DNA of 64,000 bases, taken from contig QQVE01000027.1 in the NCBI GenBank assembly GCA_003389325.1, positions 1 to 64,000 of the forward strand. The letters are read 5' to 3'. Within the stretch, counting starts at the first letter, position 1. Each line of letters opens with the position of its first letter. Positions 27,270 to 37,000 of the stretch are shown piece by piece. The DNA is from Planctomycetota bacterium (lineage in GTDB: Bacteria; Planctomycetota; Planctomycetia; Pirellulales; PALSA-1355). Under the pieces are notes generated by a model. That model saw only the letters and a list, made by a program, of their open reading frames with translations. It had not been told where the DNA came from and made no database searches. A program made the position numbers and the translations under genes.

Positions 27270-27297
27270 ATTGTAAGTCGCCCCCGGGGAGTGTCAA
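27270..27297 (-). promoter_or_regulatory. Promoter for the argBDF(-rph) transcript
   Basis: On the reverse strand TTGACA (27297-27292), a 16-bp spacer and TACAAT (27275-27270). The -10 box overlaps the first in-frame ATG of argB, so that ATG should not be on the mRNA. The spacer contains CCCCGGGG, a small palindrome that might be an operator. No typical ArgR box is seen. Confidence 0.6.
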
Positions 27298-27425
27298 CGC
27301 ACCGCTGGCACCGCCGCGCAGCGGGCATTTCCGGCTTCGGCGCGCTGGCCTGCCCCTGGAAGCCGGCTGGCGAAGCTGCGAAGATAGGCGTTCCCACTTC
27401 TTCAGATGAGAGAGGTTTCGATTCC

Positions 27426-28178
27426 GTGAAGGGCGCAATCGCCGTCGTGATGGCGGCCGGCAAAGGCACGCGCATGAAGTCCGACCTGCCCAAGGTGTTG
27501 GTGCCGGTCCGCGGTCGACCCATGCTCGACTACGTGCTCGATGCGCTCGAGCAGGCCGGCGTGGCGAAGCCGGTCGTGGTCGTGGGCTATCGGGCCGACG
27601 ACGTCCGGCAGACCGTGAAGGACCGGCCGGCCATCGAGTTCGCGCTGCAAGCCGAGCAACACGGCACGGGCCACGCCGTGATGTGCGCGCGCGAGCACTT
27701 CGCCGATCACGAAGGGGCGGTGCTGGTGGTGGCGGGCGACTCGCCGATGATGCAGAGCGATTCGCTGGCCAGCCTGCTCGCGGAGTTCGAGCGCACGCGT
27801 CCGGCGTGCTTGCTGGGCACGGCCCACAAGGACGACCCCAGCGGCTTGGGCCGGGTGGTGCGCGACGCCGACGGCACGTTCACCGGCATCGTCGAAGAGA
27901 AGGACGCCACGCCCCAGCAGAAGCAAATCACCGAAGTGAACCTGAGCTGCTACGTGTTCAACGCGGCCGACCTGGCCTGGGCCCTGGACCAGATTCGGGC
28001 CGACAACGCTCAAAAAGAGTATTACATCACCGACTGTCCCGGCGTGCTGCTGGCCGCGGGTAAGGACGTGCGGGCGCTGGCCGTGCTCAAGCCCTGCGAG
28101 GCGCTGAGCATCAACAACATGGACGAGCTGGCGGCGGTGGAGACCGCGATGCGGGACATGGGCATCGGCGGAACCTAG
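27426..28178 (+). CDS. GlmU-like sugar-nucleotide uridylyltransferase domain protein
   Basis: 250 aa from GTG 27426 with GAGAGAGG upstream. Only the nucleotidyltransferase domain is present: [21 protein letters not shown] at the start, [15 protein letters not shown], a GDSPMM metal site in place of the usual GDxPL, and [17 protein letters not shown]. The left-handed beta-helix acetyltransferase half of bifunctional GlmU (about 200 more residues) is absent, so it should make UDP-GlcNAc from GlcNAc-1-P but not GlcNAc-1-P itself. It is followed 55 bp later by prs. Confidence 0.85.
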   Translation: MKGAIAVVMAAGKGTRMKSDLPKVLVPVRGRPMLDYVLDALEQAGVAKPVVVVGYRADDVRQTVKDRPAIEFALQAEQHGTGHAVMCAREHFADHEGAVLVVAGDSPMMQSDSLASLLAEFERTRPACLLGTAHKDDPSGLGRVVRDADGTFTGIVEEKDATPQQKQITEVNLSCYVFNAADLAWALDQIRADNAQKEYYITDCPGVLLAAGKDVRALAVLKPCEALSINNMDELAAVETAMRDMGIGGT

Positions 28179-28233
28179 GCACTTGTTTCAGGCGGGCTAC
28201 CTTTTCGGCGGGCAACTACCGCAGGCTACTCTC

Positions 28234-29178
28234 ATGAACGATCTGAAGATCTTCAGCGGGCGCGCCAATCGCGATCTCAGCAAGAGGATCTGCGACTATC
28301 TCGGCCTGCCGATGGCCCGCATCACGATCGGCAACTTTCCCGACAGCGAGATTAGCTGCAAGGTCGACGAGGACATCCGCGGCCGCGACGTGTTTCTGGT
28401 GCAGCCCACCTGCCCGCCGGTGAACGAAAACCTGATGGAGCTCTTGATCATGATCGAGAGCTGCAAGCGCGCCAGCGCCGAGCGAATCACGGCCGTGATT
28501 CCCTACTTCGGCTATGCCCGGCAGGATCGCAAGGACGAAGGCCGGGTGCCGATCACCGCCAAGCTGGTGGCGAACATCATTACCCGCGCCGGCGCCGACC
28601 GCGTGCTGGCGATGGACTTGCACGCCGCGCAGATCCAGGGCTTTTTCGACGTGCCGGTCGACCACCTGTACGCAGCGCCGGTGCTCACCGAGTATTTTCT
28701 CGACCAGGGCTTCGACCCGAAGGAGATCGTGGTGGTGAGCCCCGACGAGGGGAGCATCAAGCGGGCCCTGGGGCACGCTTCGCGGCTGGGGGGCGATCTG
28801 GCCATCGTCGACAAGCGGCGGGCCGACGCCGTGCACACCAAGCAGGAAAACATCATCGGCGCCCCGGTCCAGGGCAAAGTGGCCCTGATGTTCGACGACA
28901 TGGTCAGCACGGCCGGGTCGATCTGTGGGGCCGCCGAGGTGATTCACCAGCGCGGGGCGACCCGAATCTACGTGGCGGCCACGCACGGCGTGCTGTGCGG
29001 ACCGGCGATCGAGCGGATTTCGCGAGCGCCCATCTACGAACTGGTGATTACCGACACCATTCCGCTGCGGCCCGAGGCGATGATCCCCAAGATCAAGGTG
29101 CTGAGCGTCGCGCCCCTGCTGGGCGAGGCCATCAAGCGGATCCACCGCAACGAGTCGGTCAGCCGGCTGTTCGACTGA
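28234..29178 (+). CDS. prs: Ribose-phosphate pyrophosphokinase (PRPP synthetase)
   Basis: 314 aa from ATG 28234; an upstream in-frame start at 28183 only adds a non-homologous leader. It makes PRPP from ribose-5-phosphate and ATP for nucleotide, His and Trp synthesis. Motifs: FSGRANRDLSKRI at the start, YFGYARQDRKDEGR, the metal site VLAMDLHAAQIQGFFD, and the PRPP loop ALMFDDMVSTAGSI. Pairing with a GlmU-type gene and followed by rplY and pth is a common bacterial order. Confidence 0.95.
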   Translation: MNDLKIFSGRANRDLSKRICDYLGLPMARITIGNFPDSEISCKVDEDIRGRDVFLVQPTCPPVNENLMELLIMIESCKRASAERITAVIPYFGYARQDRKDEGRVPITAKLVANIITRAGADRVLAMDLHAAQIQGFFDVPVDHLYAAPVLTEYFLDQGFDPKEIVVVSPDEGSIKRALGHASRLGGDLAIVDKRRADAVHTKQENIIGAPVQGKVALMFDDMVSTAGSICGAAEVIHQRGATRIYVAATHGVLCGPAIERISRAPIYELVITDTIPLRPEAMIPKIKVLSVAPLLGEAIKRIHRNESVSRLFD

Positions 29179-29332
29179 TCTCCCCGGCATCGGGCCCCCG
29201 CGGCTTTCCGGATCCCGGGGCGATCCCCCCTGGCGGGGATTCGGGCCGTGCCGTTCGCGCCTCCGGCGGACACCGCGGGTCGGGCCGGCCGGAGGACCCT
29301 TTGGGCAGGCAAAACCGGCCGCCGCGACGGAC

Positions 29333-29360
29333 TTGAAAGATTCCGTGATTCGGAGAGAAT
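29333..29360 (+). promoter_or_regulatory. Possible promoter before rplY
   Basis: TTGAAA (29333-29338), a 16-bp spacer and GAGAAT (29355-29360), 41 bp before rplY. The -10 match is modest. Confidence 0.3.
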
Positions 29361-29401
29361 GAACGGTTTGCCTCCATGCCAGCGAGAGAGGATCGGGGTC
29401 G

Positions 29402-30037
29402 ATGTCGGACAAATTGAAGGTGCAGATGCGCGAGACCCGCGGCAAGCGCAATGCCCGGCGGCTGCGTGACGCGGGAAGCATTCCGGCGATCTTGTACGGT
29501 CACGGCGAGGCGAACCAGAGCCTGACGGTCAATGCCGACGAAATGGCCGCCGCCGTGCGTCATGGGTCGCACGTGGTGGAGTTGACCGGCGCGGTCACGG
29601 AGAAAGCATTCATTCGCGACTTGCAGTGGGACGTGTACGGCCAGGAAGTGCTGCACGTCGACTTCACGCGGGTCTCGGAACACGAGCGGGTCGAGGTGAA
29701 GGTGGCCGTCGAGCTGCGGGGCGAGGCGCCCGGCTCGAAGGAAGGCGGCAACGTCGAACAACTGGCGCACGAGCTGGAAATCGATTGCGAGGCGGTGAAT
29801 ATTCCTGCCAAGATCGAGGTGAACATCAACGATCTGCAGCTCAATGAGACGCTCACGGTGGCGGATCTGGAATTGCCGCCGGGGGTGAAAGTGCTCGACG
29901 AGCCGGAAATGCCGGTGGTGCAGTGCCTCGAGGTCCGCGAGGAGGAGGAAGAGGAAGCCGTGGGCGAACCGGGATCGGACGAACCGGAGATCATCGGTCG
30001 CGCGGCCGAGGAGGAGGGCGAAGAAGAGGGCGATTGA
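29402..30037 (+). CDS. rplY: 50S ribosomal protein L25 (CTC type)
   Basis: 211 aa with GAGAGGAT upstream. The N-terminal about 90 residues are the 5S rRNA-binding L25 domain (RETRGKRNARRLRDAGSIPAILYGHG, FIRDLQWDVYGQEVLHVDF). The C-terminal TL5/CTC beta domain (about 95-185) is present, and the tail is extremely acidic (EEEEEEAVGE, EEEGEEEGD). It precedes pth, its usual partner. Confidence 0.94.
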   Translation: MSDKLKVQMRETRGKRNARRLRDAGSIPAILYGHGEANQSLTVNADEMAAAVRHGSHVVELTGAVTEKAFIRDLQWDVYGQEVLHVDFTRVSEHERVEVKVAVELRGEAPGSKEGGNVEQLAHELEIDCEAVNIPAKIEVNINDLQLNETLTVADLELPPGVKVLDEPEMPVVQCLEVREEEEEEAVGEPGSDEPEIIGRAAEEEGEEEGD

Positions 30038-30116
30038 GGCTGGCCGCCTGGGCCGGATCGAGCCGGCCCGGGGAGATGCCGCCTGTCGCCCTGCCACGCG
30101 CCGCAATCGCCGGAGC

Positions 30117-30674
30117 ATGAAACTCGTTGTTGGACTGGGGAATCCCGGGCGAAAATACAAGGGAACGCGACACAACGTCGGCTTTCGGGTCGCCGCCGAG
30201 TTGGCTTCGCGGCACGGCCAGACCAAGCCGAAGCGGGCCTTTCAGGGCGAAGTGGTCGAAGCCAGAATCCACGACGAAAAAATCCTGCTGCTGTGCCCGC
30301 ACACGCTGATGAATCTCAGCGGCGGAAGCGTGCTTGCGGCGCGAGACTTTTATAAAATTGCTGGCGACGAGTTGCTCATCGTCAGCGACGACATGAACCT
30401 GCCGCTGGCCAAGCTGCGGTTTCGCGGCAGCGGATCGTCCGGCGGGCAGAAAGGTTTGGCGAACATTATCCAGCGGCTGGGCACCGACGAAGTGCCCCGG
30501 CTGCGAATCGGAATTGGCGGCCCCCCCGGGGGACGCGACGCCGCGGACTGGGTACTGGGGCGTTTCACGAAAAAAGAGGCGGAAGAAATCGATGTGGCCG
30601 TGGCCTGTGCCGCCGACGCCGTGGAGGTGTGGGTGCGAGAGGGTATCGCCGCGACCATGAACCGGTACAACTAA
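30117..30674 (+). CDS. pth: Peptidyl-tRNA hydrolase
   Basis: 185 aa. It releases peptides from prematurely dropped peptidyl-tRNA. Motifs: LVVGLGNPGRKYKGTRHNVGF, containing the substrate Asn and the catalytic His, LMNLSGGSV, and VSDDMNLPLAKLRFRGSGSS with the supporting Asp. It lies 79 bp after rplY and 39 bp before rpsF. Confidence 0.95.
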   Translation: MKLVVGLGNPGRKYKGTRHNVGFRVAAELASRHGQTKPKRAFQGEVVEARIHDEKILLLCPHTLMNLSGGSVLAARDFYKIAGDELLIVSDDMNLPLAKLRFRGSGSSGGQKGLANIIQRLGTDEVPRLRIGIGGPPGGRDAADWVLGRFTKKEAEEIDVAVACAADAVEVWVREGIAATMNRYN

Positions 30675-30713
30675 CACTCGAAGACCATCGCAATCCCTCA
30701 GGAGTTTTCGGCC

Positions 30714-31097
30714 GTGCCAGTCAACGTTTACGAAGGCATGTACATTCTGGATGCCAACCGCTACTCACGCGACCAGGCCGGCGTGGCGGGACAAATCCCC
30801 GAAATGATCTCCGAACTCGGCGGCGAGGTGCTCGCCGACCGCCTGTGGGAAGAACGCCGTCTGGCCTACCCGATCAACGGGCAGCGCAAGGGCACCTACT
30901 GGCTCACCTACTTCAAGCTCGACAGCTCGAAGCTGGTCGAACTGAACCGCAAGTGCAAACTCAGCGACAGCATCCTGCGCACGCTGTTTCTGAAAATCGA
31001 CCCGCGCATCGTCGAGGCGCTGGTCAGCCACGCTCGCTCGGGCGGAAAGACGGTCGAGGAGGTCAAGGCCGCCGCCGGCGAGAGCGACAACGACTGA
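30714..31097 (+). CDS. rpsF: 30S ribosomal protein S6
   Basis: 127 aa from GTG 30714, with CAGGAG about 10 bases upstream. The opening [15 protein letters not shown] and the later [23 protein letters not shown] carry the S6 pattern, with a ferredoxin-like fold expected. It is followed by ssb, rplI and dnaB, the classic S6 operon; rpsR (S18) is missing from its usual place. Confidence 0.94.
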   Translation: MPVNVYEGMYILDANRYSRDQAGVAGQIPEMISELGGEVLADRLWEERRLAYPINGQRKGTYWLTYFKLDSSKLVELNRKCKLSDSILRTLFLKIDPRIVEALVSHARSGGKTVEEVKAAAGESDND

Positions 31098-31119
31098 GGC
31101 AGGAAGGAGGGCCCGTGCG

Positions 31120-31548
31120 ATGGCCAGCTACAACCGAGTCATCCTGGTGGGCAACCTGACGCGCGATCCCGAGCTGCGCTATATCCCCAGCGGCACGGCC
31201 GTCACCGAGTTGGGACTGGCCGTCAACGATCGCCGCAAGACCTCAAGCGGGGAATGGGTCGACGAAACCACCTTCGTCGACGTCACCTGCTGGGCCCGCA
31301 CGGCCGAGGTGGCCAGCGAGTACCTCAACAAGGGCTCGAGCGTGCTGATCGAAGGCCGCCTGAAGCTCGATACCTGGGAAAAGGACGGCAAGAAGAACTC
31401 CAAGCTGCGGGTCATCTGCGATCGCATGCAGATGCTCGGCGGGCGTGGCGGATCCGGCGGCGGGGGTGGAGGCGGCGGCGGCGGTCGCTCCAGTGCGCCG
31501 CAGCACGACGAGTCGGAAGCCCCGCCCGATGACGACATCCCGTTCTGA
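31120..31548 (+). CDS. ssb: Single-stranded DNA-binding protein
   Basis: 142 aa, with AGGAAGGAGG upstream. The N-terminal OB fold (about 1-108) opens with [19 protein letters not shown] and contains [21 protein letters not shown] Gly-rich linker ([12 protein letters not shown]) leads to the acidic protein-interaction tip DDDIPF. It lies 22 bp after rpsF. Confidence 0.96.
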   Translation: MASYNRVILVGNLTRDPELRYIPSGTAVTELGLAVNDRRKTSSGEWVDETTFVDVTCWARTAEVASEYLNKGSSVLIEGRLKLDTWEKDGKKNSKLRVICDRMQMLGGRGGSGGGGGGGGGGRSSAPQHDESEAPPDDDIPF

Positions 31549-31611
31549 CCCGCGCCACCAAACCACTACCAAACATCGAAACAAACACCGATTGAACTCG
31601 AGGAACCGATC

Positions 31612-32148
31612 ATGGCCCCTACCAAATCGAAATCAGCGCGTTCGCGGCACAAGCGGTTGCCCCGCGGCGAGCACAACGGCATCGAGCTGCTGCTGATTCA
31701 AAGCGTCGACCACGTGGGCGCAGTAGGCGACGTGGTCGAGGTACGGCGCGGCTACGCCATGAACTACCTGCTGCCGCAGGGCTTGGCCACGATCGCCACC
31801 GACCACCACAAGCGGATGGTCGAAAAGCACAAGGCCCGGCTGCAAGAGATTCAAAATGCCCGCATGGCCGGGCTCCGCGCGCAGGCCGACAACATCTCGA
31901 AGCAAAGCGTGACGATCGAGGCCAATGCCAACGACGAAGGCCATCTGTACGGCTCGGTCGGCGCGCCGGAAATCGTCGCGGCGATGAAACGTCACGAGTT
32001 CACGCTCACCACCGACCAGATCCGGCTCAAGGGCCCGCTCAAGGAGCTGGGGCTGTACACGGTCGGCGTGCACCTGGGGCACGAAATCGAGGCCGAACTC
32101 AAGGTCTGGGTCGTGCCTACCGTGACCGACGCGCCCGAGAAGTCGTAG
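31612..32148 (+). CDS. rplI: 50S ribosomal protein L9
   Basis: 178 aa. A basic extension (KSKSARSRHKRLPRG) of about 20 residues precedes the L9 N-domain, which contains IELLLIQSVDHVGAVGDVVEVRRGYAMNYLLPQGLA. The central helix and C-domain with ANDEGHLYGSVGAPEIVAAM are normal. It lies between ssb and dnaB, as in many bacteria. Confidence 0.95.
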   Translation: MAPTKSKSARSRHKRLPRGEHNGIELLLIQSVDHVGAVGDVVEVRRGYAMNYLLPQGLATIATDHHKRMVEKHKARLQEIQNARMAGLRAQADNISKQSVTIEANANDEGHLYGSVGAPEIVAAMKRHEFTLTTDQIRLKGPLKELGLYTVGVHLGHEIEAELKVWVVPTVTDAPEKS

Positions 32149-32250
32149 CGCCCGCCGGTCGGTTCAGGCAGCACGGCGCCGGCAAGTGGCCACACGCGCT
32201 TGGGGCTGGGATTCGGAGGTTGTCACTTCTTCTCGCAGGGAGGCATGCGC

Positions 32251-33660
32251 ATGAAGATCAATTCCGAGATTCTCGATCGGCAGCCGCCGCGCAACCTCGA
32301 TGCCGAGCGGGGCGTGCTGGGCAGCATTCTGCTGGTGCCGACCGTCTGCGACGAAGTCTCGCTGATCCTGCGGCCCGAGGACTTCTACGACGACGCGAAC
32401 CGCATCATCTTCACGCACATGCGCGAGATGAACGACGGCAACCAGCGCATCGACACCATGCTGCTCAGCGAGCGGCTCAAGCGGGCCGAGCAGTACGAGC
32501 AGATCGGCGGCGCGTCCTACCTGGCCGAGATCCTGCAATCGGTACCCACGGCCGCCAACGCCGCCTACTACGCCCAAATCGTCCGCGACAAGGCCACGCT
32601 CCGCGCGCTGATCCACTCCAGTACCGAAATCCTGCGCGACGCCTACGACGACGGCACGGCGCCCCAGGAAATGCTGGCCCAGGCCGAGCAAAAAATCTTC
32701 GCCATCCTCGACGCCCGCAGCTCGGGCCACGTGGTGTCGATCGAGGAGATTCTGCACGAGGCGATGTCGCGGCTCGACAAGCGAATCACCCACAAGCACG
32801 CCATTGGCGGCGTGGAGACCGGGTTTCGCGACTACGACAACCTGACCGGCGGGCTGATGAACTCCGAGTTGATCATCCTGGCCGGCCGCCCCAGTATGGG
32901 CAAAACGGCGCTGGCGCTGAACGTGACCGAGTACGCCGCGATGAAGGGCGGCACCACCGTGCTGTTCGTGAGCCTGGAAATGGCCTCGGCCGAGTTGGCC
33001 GATCGCATGGTCTGCACGCTGGCCCAAATCAACGGCCAGCGGTTGCGCAACGGCATGGTGGGTACGGCCGAGCGGACGCGGCTGGTGGAAAAGATGAACG
33101 AGCTGGGGCAGGCCCCGCTGTACGTCGACGACACGCCCAGCCGCACGATCACGGAGATCGCCGCCACGGCCCGGCGACTGAAGCGGCGCGACGGGCTGGG
33201 GCTGATCGTGATCGATTACTTGCAGTTGATCGAGCCCGACAATCCGCGCGATCCCCGGCAGGAGCAGGTGGCCCGCATCGCCCGCCGGCTGAAGGGGCTG
33301 GCGCGCGAGCTGGAGGTGCCCGTGCTATGCCTGGCGCAGTTGAATCGGCAGGCGGAGGCCTCGCGCGACAACAAGCCGCGGCTGAGCCACCTGCGCGAAA
33401 GCGGTGCCATCGAGCAGGACGCCGACGTGGTGATCTTCGTCCACCGCGAGGAGTACTACGCCACGAACGAGGAAGACAAGGCGAACCTGGCCGGCCAGGC
33501 CGAGTTGATCATCGCCAAGCAGCGCAACGGCCCGACCGACACGGTCAAGTTGCACTGGTTCAAGGACTTCACGCAATTCCGCGACGCGGCCCAGGTGCCT
33601 TACGAGGAATTCGAGCAGTTCAACGCCGCCCAGAGCTACGCCGGCGAAGAGCCGTTCTAG
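32251..33660 (+). CDS. dnaB: Replicative DNA helicase DnaB
   Basis: 469 aa from ATG 32251. The ATG six bases upstream is only one base from the GGGAGG ribosome site, whereas 32251 has good spacing. The N-terminal domain (NLDAERGVLGSILLVP, FYDDANRIIF) is followed by the RecA-like helicase core with Walker A AGRPSMGKTALAL, the VLFVSLEM box, Walker B LIVIDYLQLI and RESGAIEQDADVVIFVHREEYY. No intein is present. The hexamer unwinds DNA at the fork. Confidence 0.96.
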   Translation: MKINSEILDRQPPRNLDAERGVLGSILLVPTVCDEVSLILRPEDFYDDANRIIFTHMREMNDGNQRIDTMLLSERLKRAEQYEQIGGASYLAEILQSVPTAANAAYYAQIVRDKATLRALIHSSTEILRDAYDDGTAPQEMLAQAEQKIFAILDARSSGHVVSIEEILHEAMSRLDKRITHKHAIGGVETGFRDYDNLTGGLMNSELIILAGRPSMGKTALALNVTEYAAMKGGTTVLFVSLEMASAELADRMVCTLAQINGQRLRNGMVGTAERTRLVEKMNELGQAPLYVDDTPSRTITEIAATARRLKRRDGLGLIVIDYLQLIEPDNPRDPRQEQVARIARRLKGLARELEVPVLCLAQLNRQAEASRDNKPRLSHLRESGAIEQDADVVIFVHREEYYATNEEDKANLAGQAELIIAKQRNGPTDTVKLHWFKDFTQFRDAAQVPYEEFEQFNAAQSYAGEEPF

Positions 33661-34042
33661 GTTCGCCGATCGGTGCCTGCCATGCGCACGCTTGTGGGAG
33701 CATGCTGGCGTGCGCTTCTTGCATGGCTCCTGCATGAACCTGGAATGCATGCCAGCGGTCCGCGTGCGGCACCTGCTCTGGAGCGTGCTAGCGGGAATCC
33801 GAAATCGCGGGGAGATTCCCACCAGGCGGTGCGATTCGCGCACTTGGCGAACAACTCGCCTTGTCATGGGGCGCGGGTTGCTGTATCTCTACGCCGCTTT
33901 TGGCGGCCGGACCAGGTATGTCCCATCTGCTCCGGACCGGTTCGCCAGGACATAACGCAGCCGGTGCCACGGTCTTAGGGCCGCGGCCATCGGTGCGGCC
34001 ACATCTGAAGTTTCTTTCAACTTGATTCAAGAGCGAGCGTTC
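33661..34042. other. Intergenic region dnaB-bamA
   Basis: No supported gene. The segment is rich in GCATG motifs (33680-33760), which form several short overlapping palindromes, and has a CTTGATTCAAG palindrome at 34021-34031 immediately before bamA. No clear -35/-10 pair was seen. Confidence 0.35.
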
Positions 34043-37000
34043 ATGGCTCTCGTCGGCCGCCAGGTCTTGCGATTGCTGCGCACAGCGTCAGCCGCGCTGA
34101 TGGTCTGCGCCGCGGCGGCTGCCTTTCCAGGCGCGTTGCCGGCCCAGACGACGCCCAGCATGGCGTCGATGGAGCGGGCCACGCCGCTGCCGCCCCCGCA
34201 GCAAACCCTCGAGCTGCCTCCGCAAGGGTCGTTGCAGCCGCCGCCCCCCGCGCGGCCCGCGGCGCCCGTGCTGCAAGTGGTCGACATCAAGATCGAGGGC
34301 AACCGCAAGCACTCGCGCGAGACGGTGCTCAACGCCATGAGCACGCGGATCGGCCACCCCTTCGAGCAATCGGCCTTCGAGCGGGACGTACGCAAGCTGA
34401 CCTCGAAGAGCTGGTTCGTGCACGTCGTGCCCCGCAAAGATTACGTGCCCGGCGGCATCATCATCACGCTGGCCGTGGTCGAGCGCCCGGTGCTGGAGTA
34501 CGTCCACTACCTGGGCAACCAGCGGATGAAAGACCGCACGCTGGCCAAGAAGAGCGGGCTGAAAAAAGGGGACCCGTTCGGTCCCTACGCCGTGCGCGAG
34601 GGCGCCCGCAAGCTGGAAACCTTCTACCAGTCCAAGGGCTTCAGCGACGCCTCGGTCGAGGTGCCCGAGGGCACCAAACCCGGCGATCGCGGCGCGGTGT
34701 ACCTGATTCACGAAGGCCAGAAGCTCAAGTTCAGCGACATCTCGTTCGTCGGCAACAGCCGGGCCATTGCCCCCGACGGCCGGCTCAAGAAGGTGATCGA
34801 ATCGCGCGAGCCCTTTCTCTTCTTCTTCAAGGGCGAAGTGGACCGCAACAAGATCAAGCGCGACGAGGAAAAGCTCGAGCTGTACTACCGCAGCCTGGGC
34901 TTCTTCAAAGCCCGCGTCGGCAGCGACTATGAGTACAACGAAGACGAAGACCGCATGAAGCTGGTCTTTTACATCGACGAAGGGGTGCGCTACAACGTGC
35001 GCAACGTCTCGTTCATCGGCAACCACGTCTACCCCGAGGAAGCCCTGGGCGCCGATCTGCAGCTCAAGTCGGGCGACGCCTACGACCAGTCGAAGATGCA
35101 GGCCGATATCGGGGCGCTCAAGGACCTGTACGGCTCGAACGGCTACGTCTTTGCCGACGCCAATGCCGACCTGCGGTTCGATCTGGAACCCGGTGTCGTG
35201 GATCTGATCTACAAGATCGAAGAAGGCCAGCAGTGGCGGATCGGCGACATCACCGTCACGATCAAGGGCGACAACCCGCACACCAAGCACTCGACGATTC
35301 TCAACCAGTTGGGCATGCGGCCCGGCGACATCGCCGACATTCGCCAGTTCCGCGCCGGCGAGCGACGGATCAAGGCTTCCGGCTTGTTCAACATGGACCC
35401 GAGCAAGGGCGAATTGCCCAGCATCACGTTCCGGCTCCCCGAGTGGGCCGAAGCCGTGGCCGAGAATCCCCAGCGCGACGACGTGCGGCAGGCCAGCGGT
35501 TCCAGCTCGGTCCGCGGCCAAAGCCCCGACGACGACGAACCGTGGTCGGTCACCCCGCGATCGACGTCGGGTACGACCACGACCGCGCGCCAGCCCGCGC
35601 GCCGCCATCAGCGTGAGGCCGGCCGCACGACGGTGCGCGGACAGAGTCCCGACAACACGGCCGGCTGGGGCGGTTCGCACGTGAAACCCGTTTCGCCGGG
35701 ACCGTCGTCCTTTGCCGTCAACCCGCCGACAACCGCGCAGCAGCGCTACGCGGCCGGCGGAGCGCAGTACGGACCGGCGGTGGGCTATTCCAACCAGGCA
35801 CGTTACGACGCGCCCGTGCAGCCGGGCCCCGGCGGCCAGGTCACTCCGGCGCAGTACGCCGAGCCGGCCCAGGATCCACTCTCCAACGACACAATTCCGC
35901 CCTCGGGCGGCTATACGCCGCGCGACTTCGGTTCGGCTCCGGAAGTGACCCCGCCGGGCAACTTCCTGGGCCCCGATGGCATGCCGGGCACGCAGCCCAG
36001 CCTGCCGATCGACGTCGTGGCCAGCGAAGGCCAGACCGGCCGGTTCATGCTCGGTGCGGGCGTCAACTCCAACGCCGGTCTGGTGGGCTCGATCGTGCTG
36101 GACGAGCAGAACTTCGACTGGCGCCGCTGGCCCACGAGCTGGGAAGACTTCCGCTCCGGCCGCGCGTTCCGCGGTGCCGGCCAGAAGCTGCGGATCGAAG
36201 CGGCCCCCGGTACCGAGGTGCAGCGCTACCTGTTCAACTTCTCCGAGCCGTTTCTGTTCGACACGCCGGTGAGCTTCGGCCTCAGCGGATACTACTTCAA
36301 CCGGATTTACCTGAACTGGACCGAACAGCGCCTGGGCGGCCGCGTCACGCTGGGATACCAGTTCACGCCCGACTTCTCCGGCAGCCTGGGTCTGCGTGCC
36401 GAAGACGTGCTGTTGCCGGCAAGCAGTTTTAATCCTGAGGGCGTGCCCGATCTGGATGAGGCCGCGGGGCGCACGCAACTGTACAGCGCACGGGGATCGC
36501 TCGCACACGACACTCGGGACAGCACGTTCCTGCCGACCGAGGGCCACTACATCACCACGACGTTCGAGTACTTTGAAGGCACTTTCCAGTACCCCTGGTT
36601 CGCGCTGAACTTCCAGCAGCACTGGCTGTTGCGGCAGCGCCCCGACGGTACGGGACGCCACACCCTGAGTTACTACAACCAGCTCGGCTTCGCCGGGTCG
36701 GACACGCCGGTCTACGAACGGTTCTTTGCCGGTGGCTTCTCGACCCTCCGCGGTTTCCAGTTCCGCGGTGCATCGCCACGGCAGGACAGCCTAACTGAAC
36801 CCGGCGAATCCGCCATCGTGGGTGGTGACTTTCAGTTCTTGAACTCGGTGGAGTACATGTTCCCGGTTACGGCAGACGACATGCTCAAGATGGTGGCCTT
36901 CGTCGACTTCGGCACCGTCGAGGAGAGCGTCGCAATGACTTGGGATGAGTTCCGCATCGCCCCGGGCGCAGGCATTCGCGTGACGATTCCCGCGATCAGC

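Noticed and set aside
34088..36661. 857-codon reverse-strand open frame
   Set aside because: Antisense to bamA.
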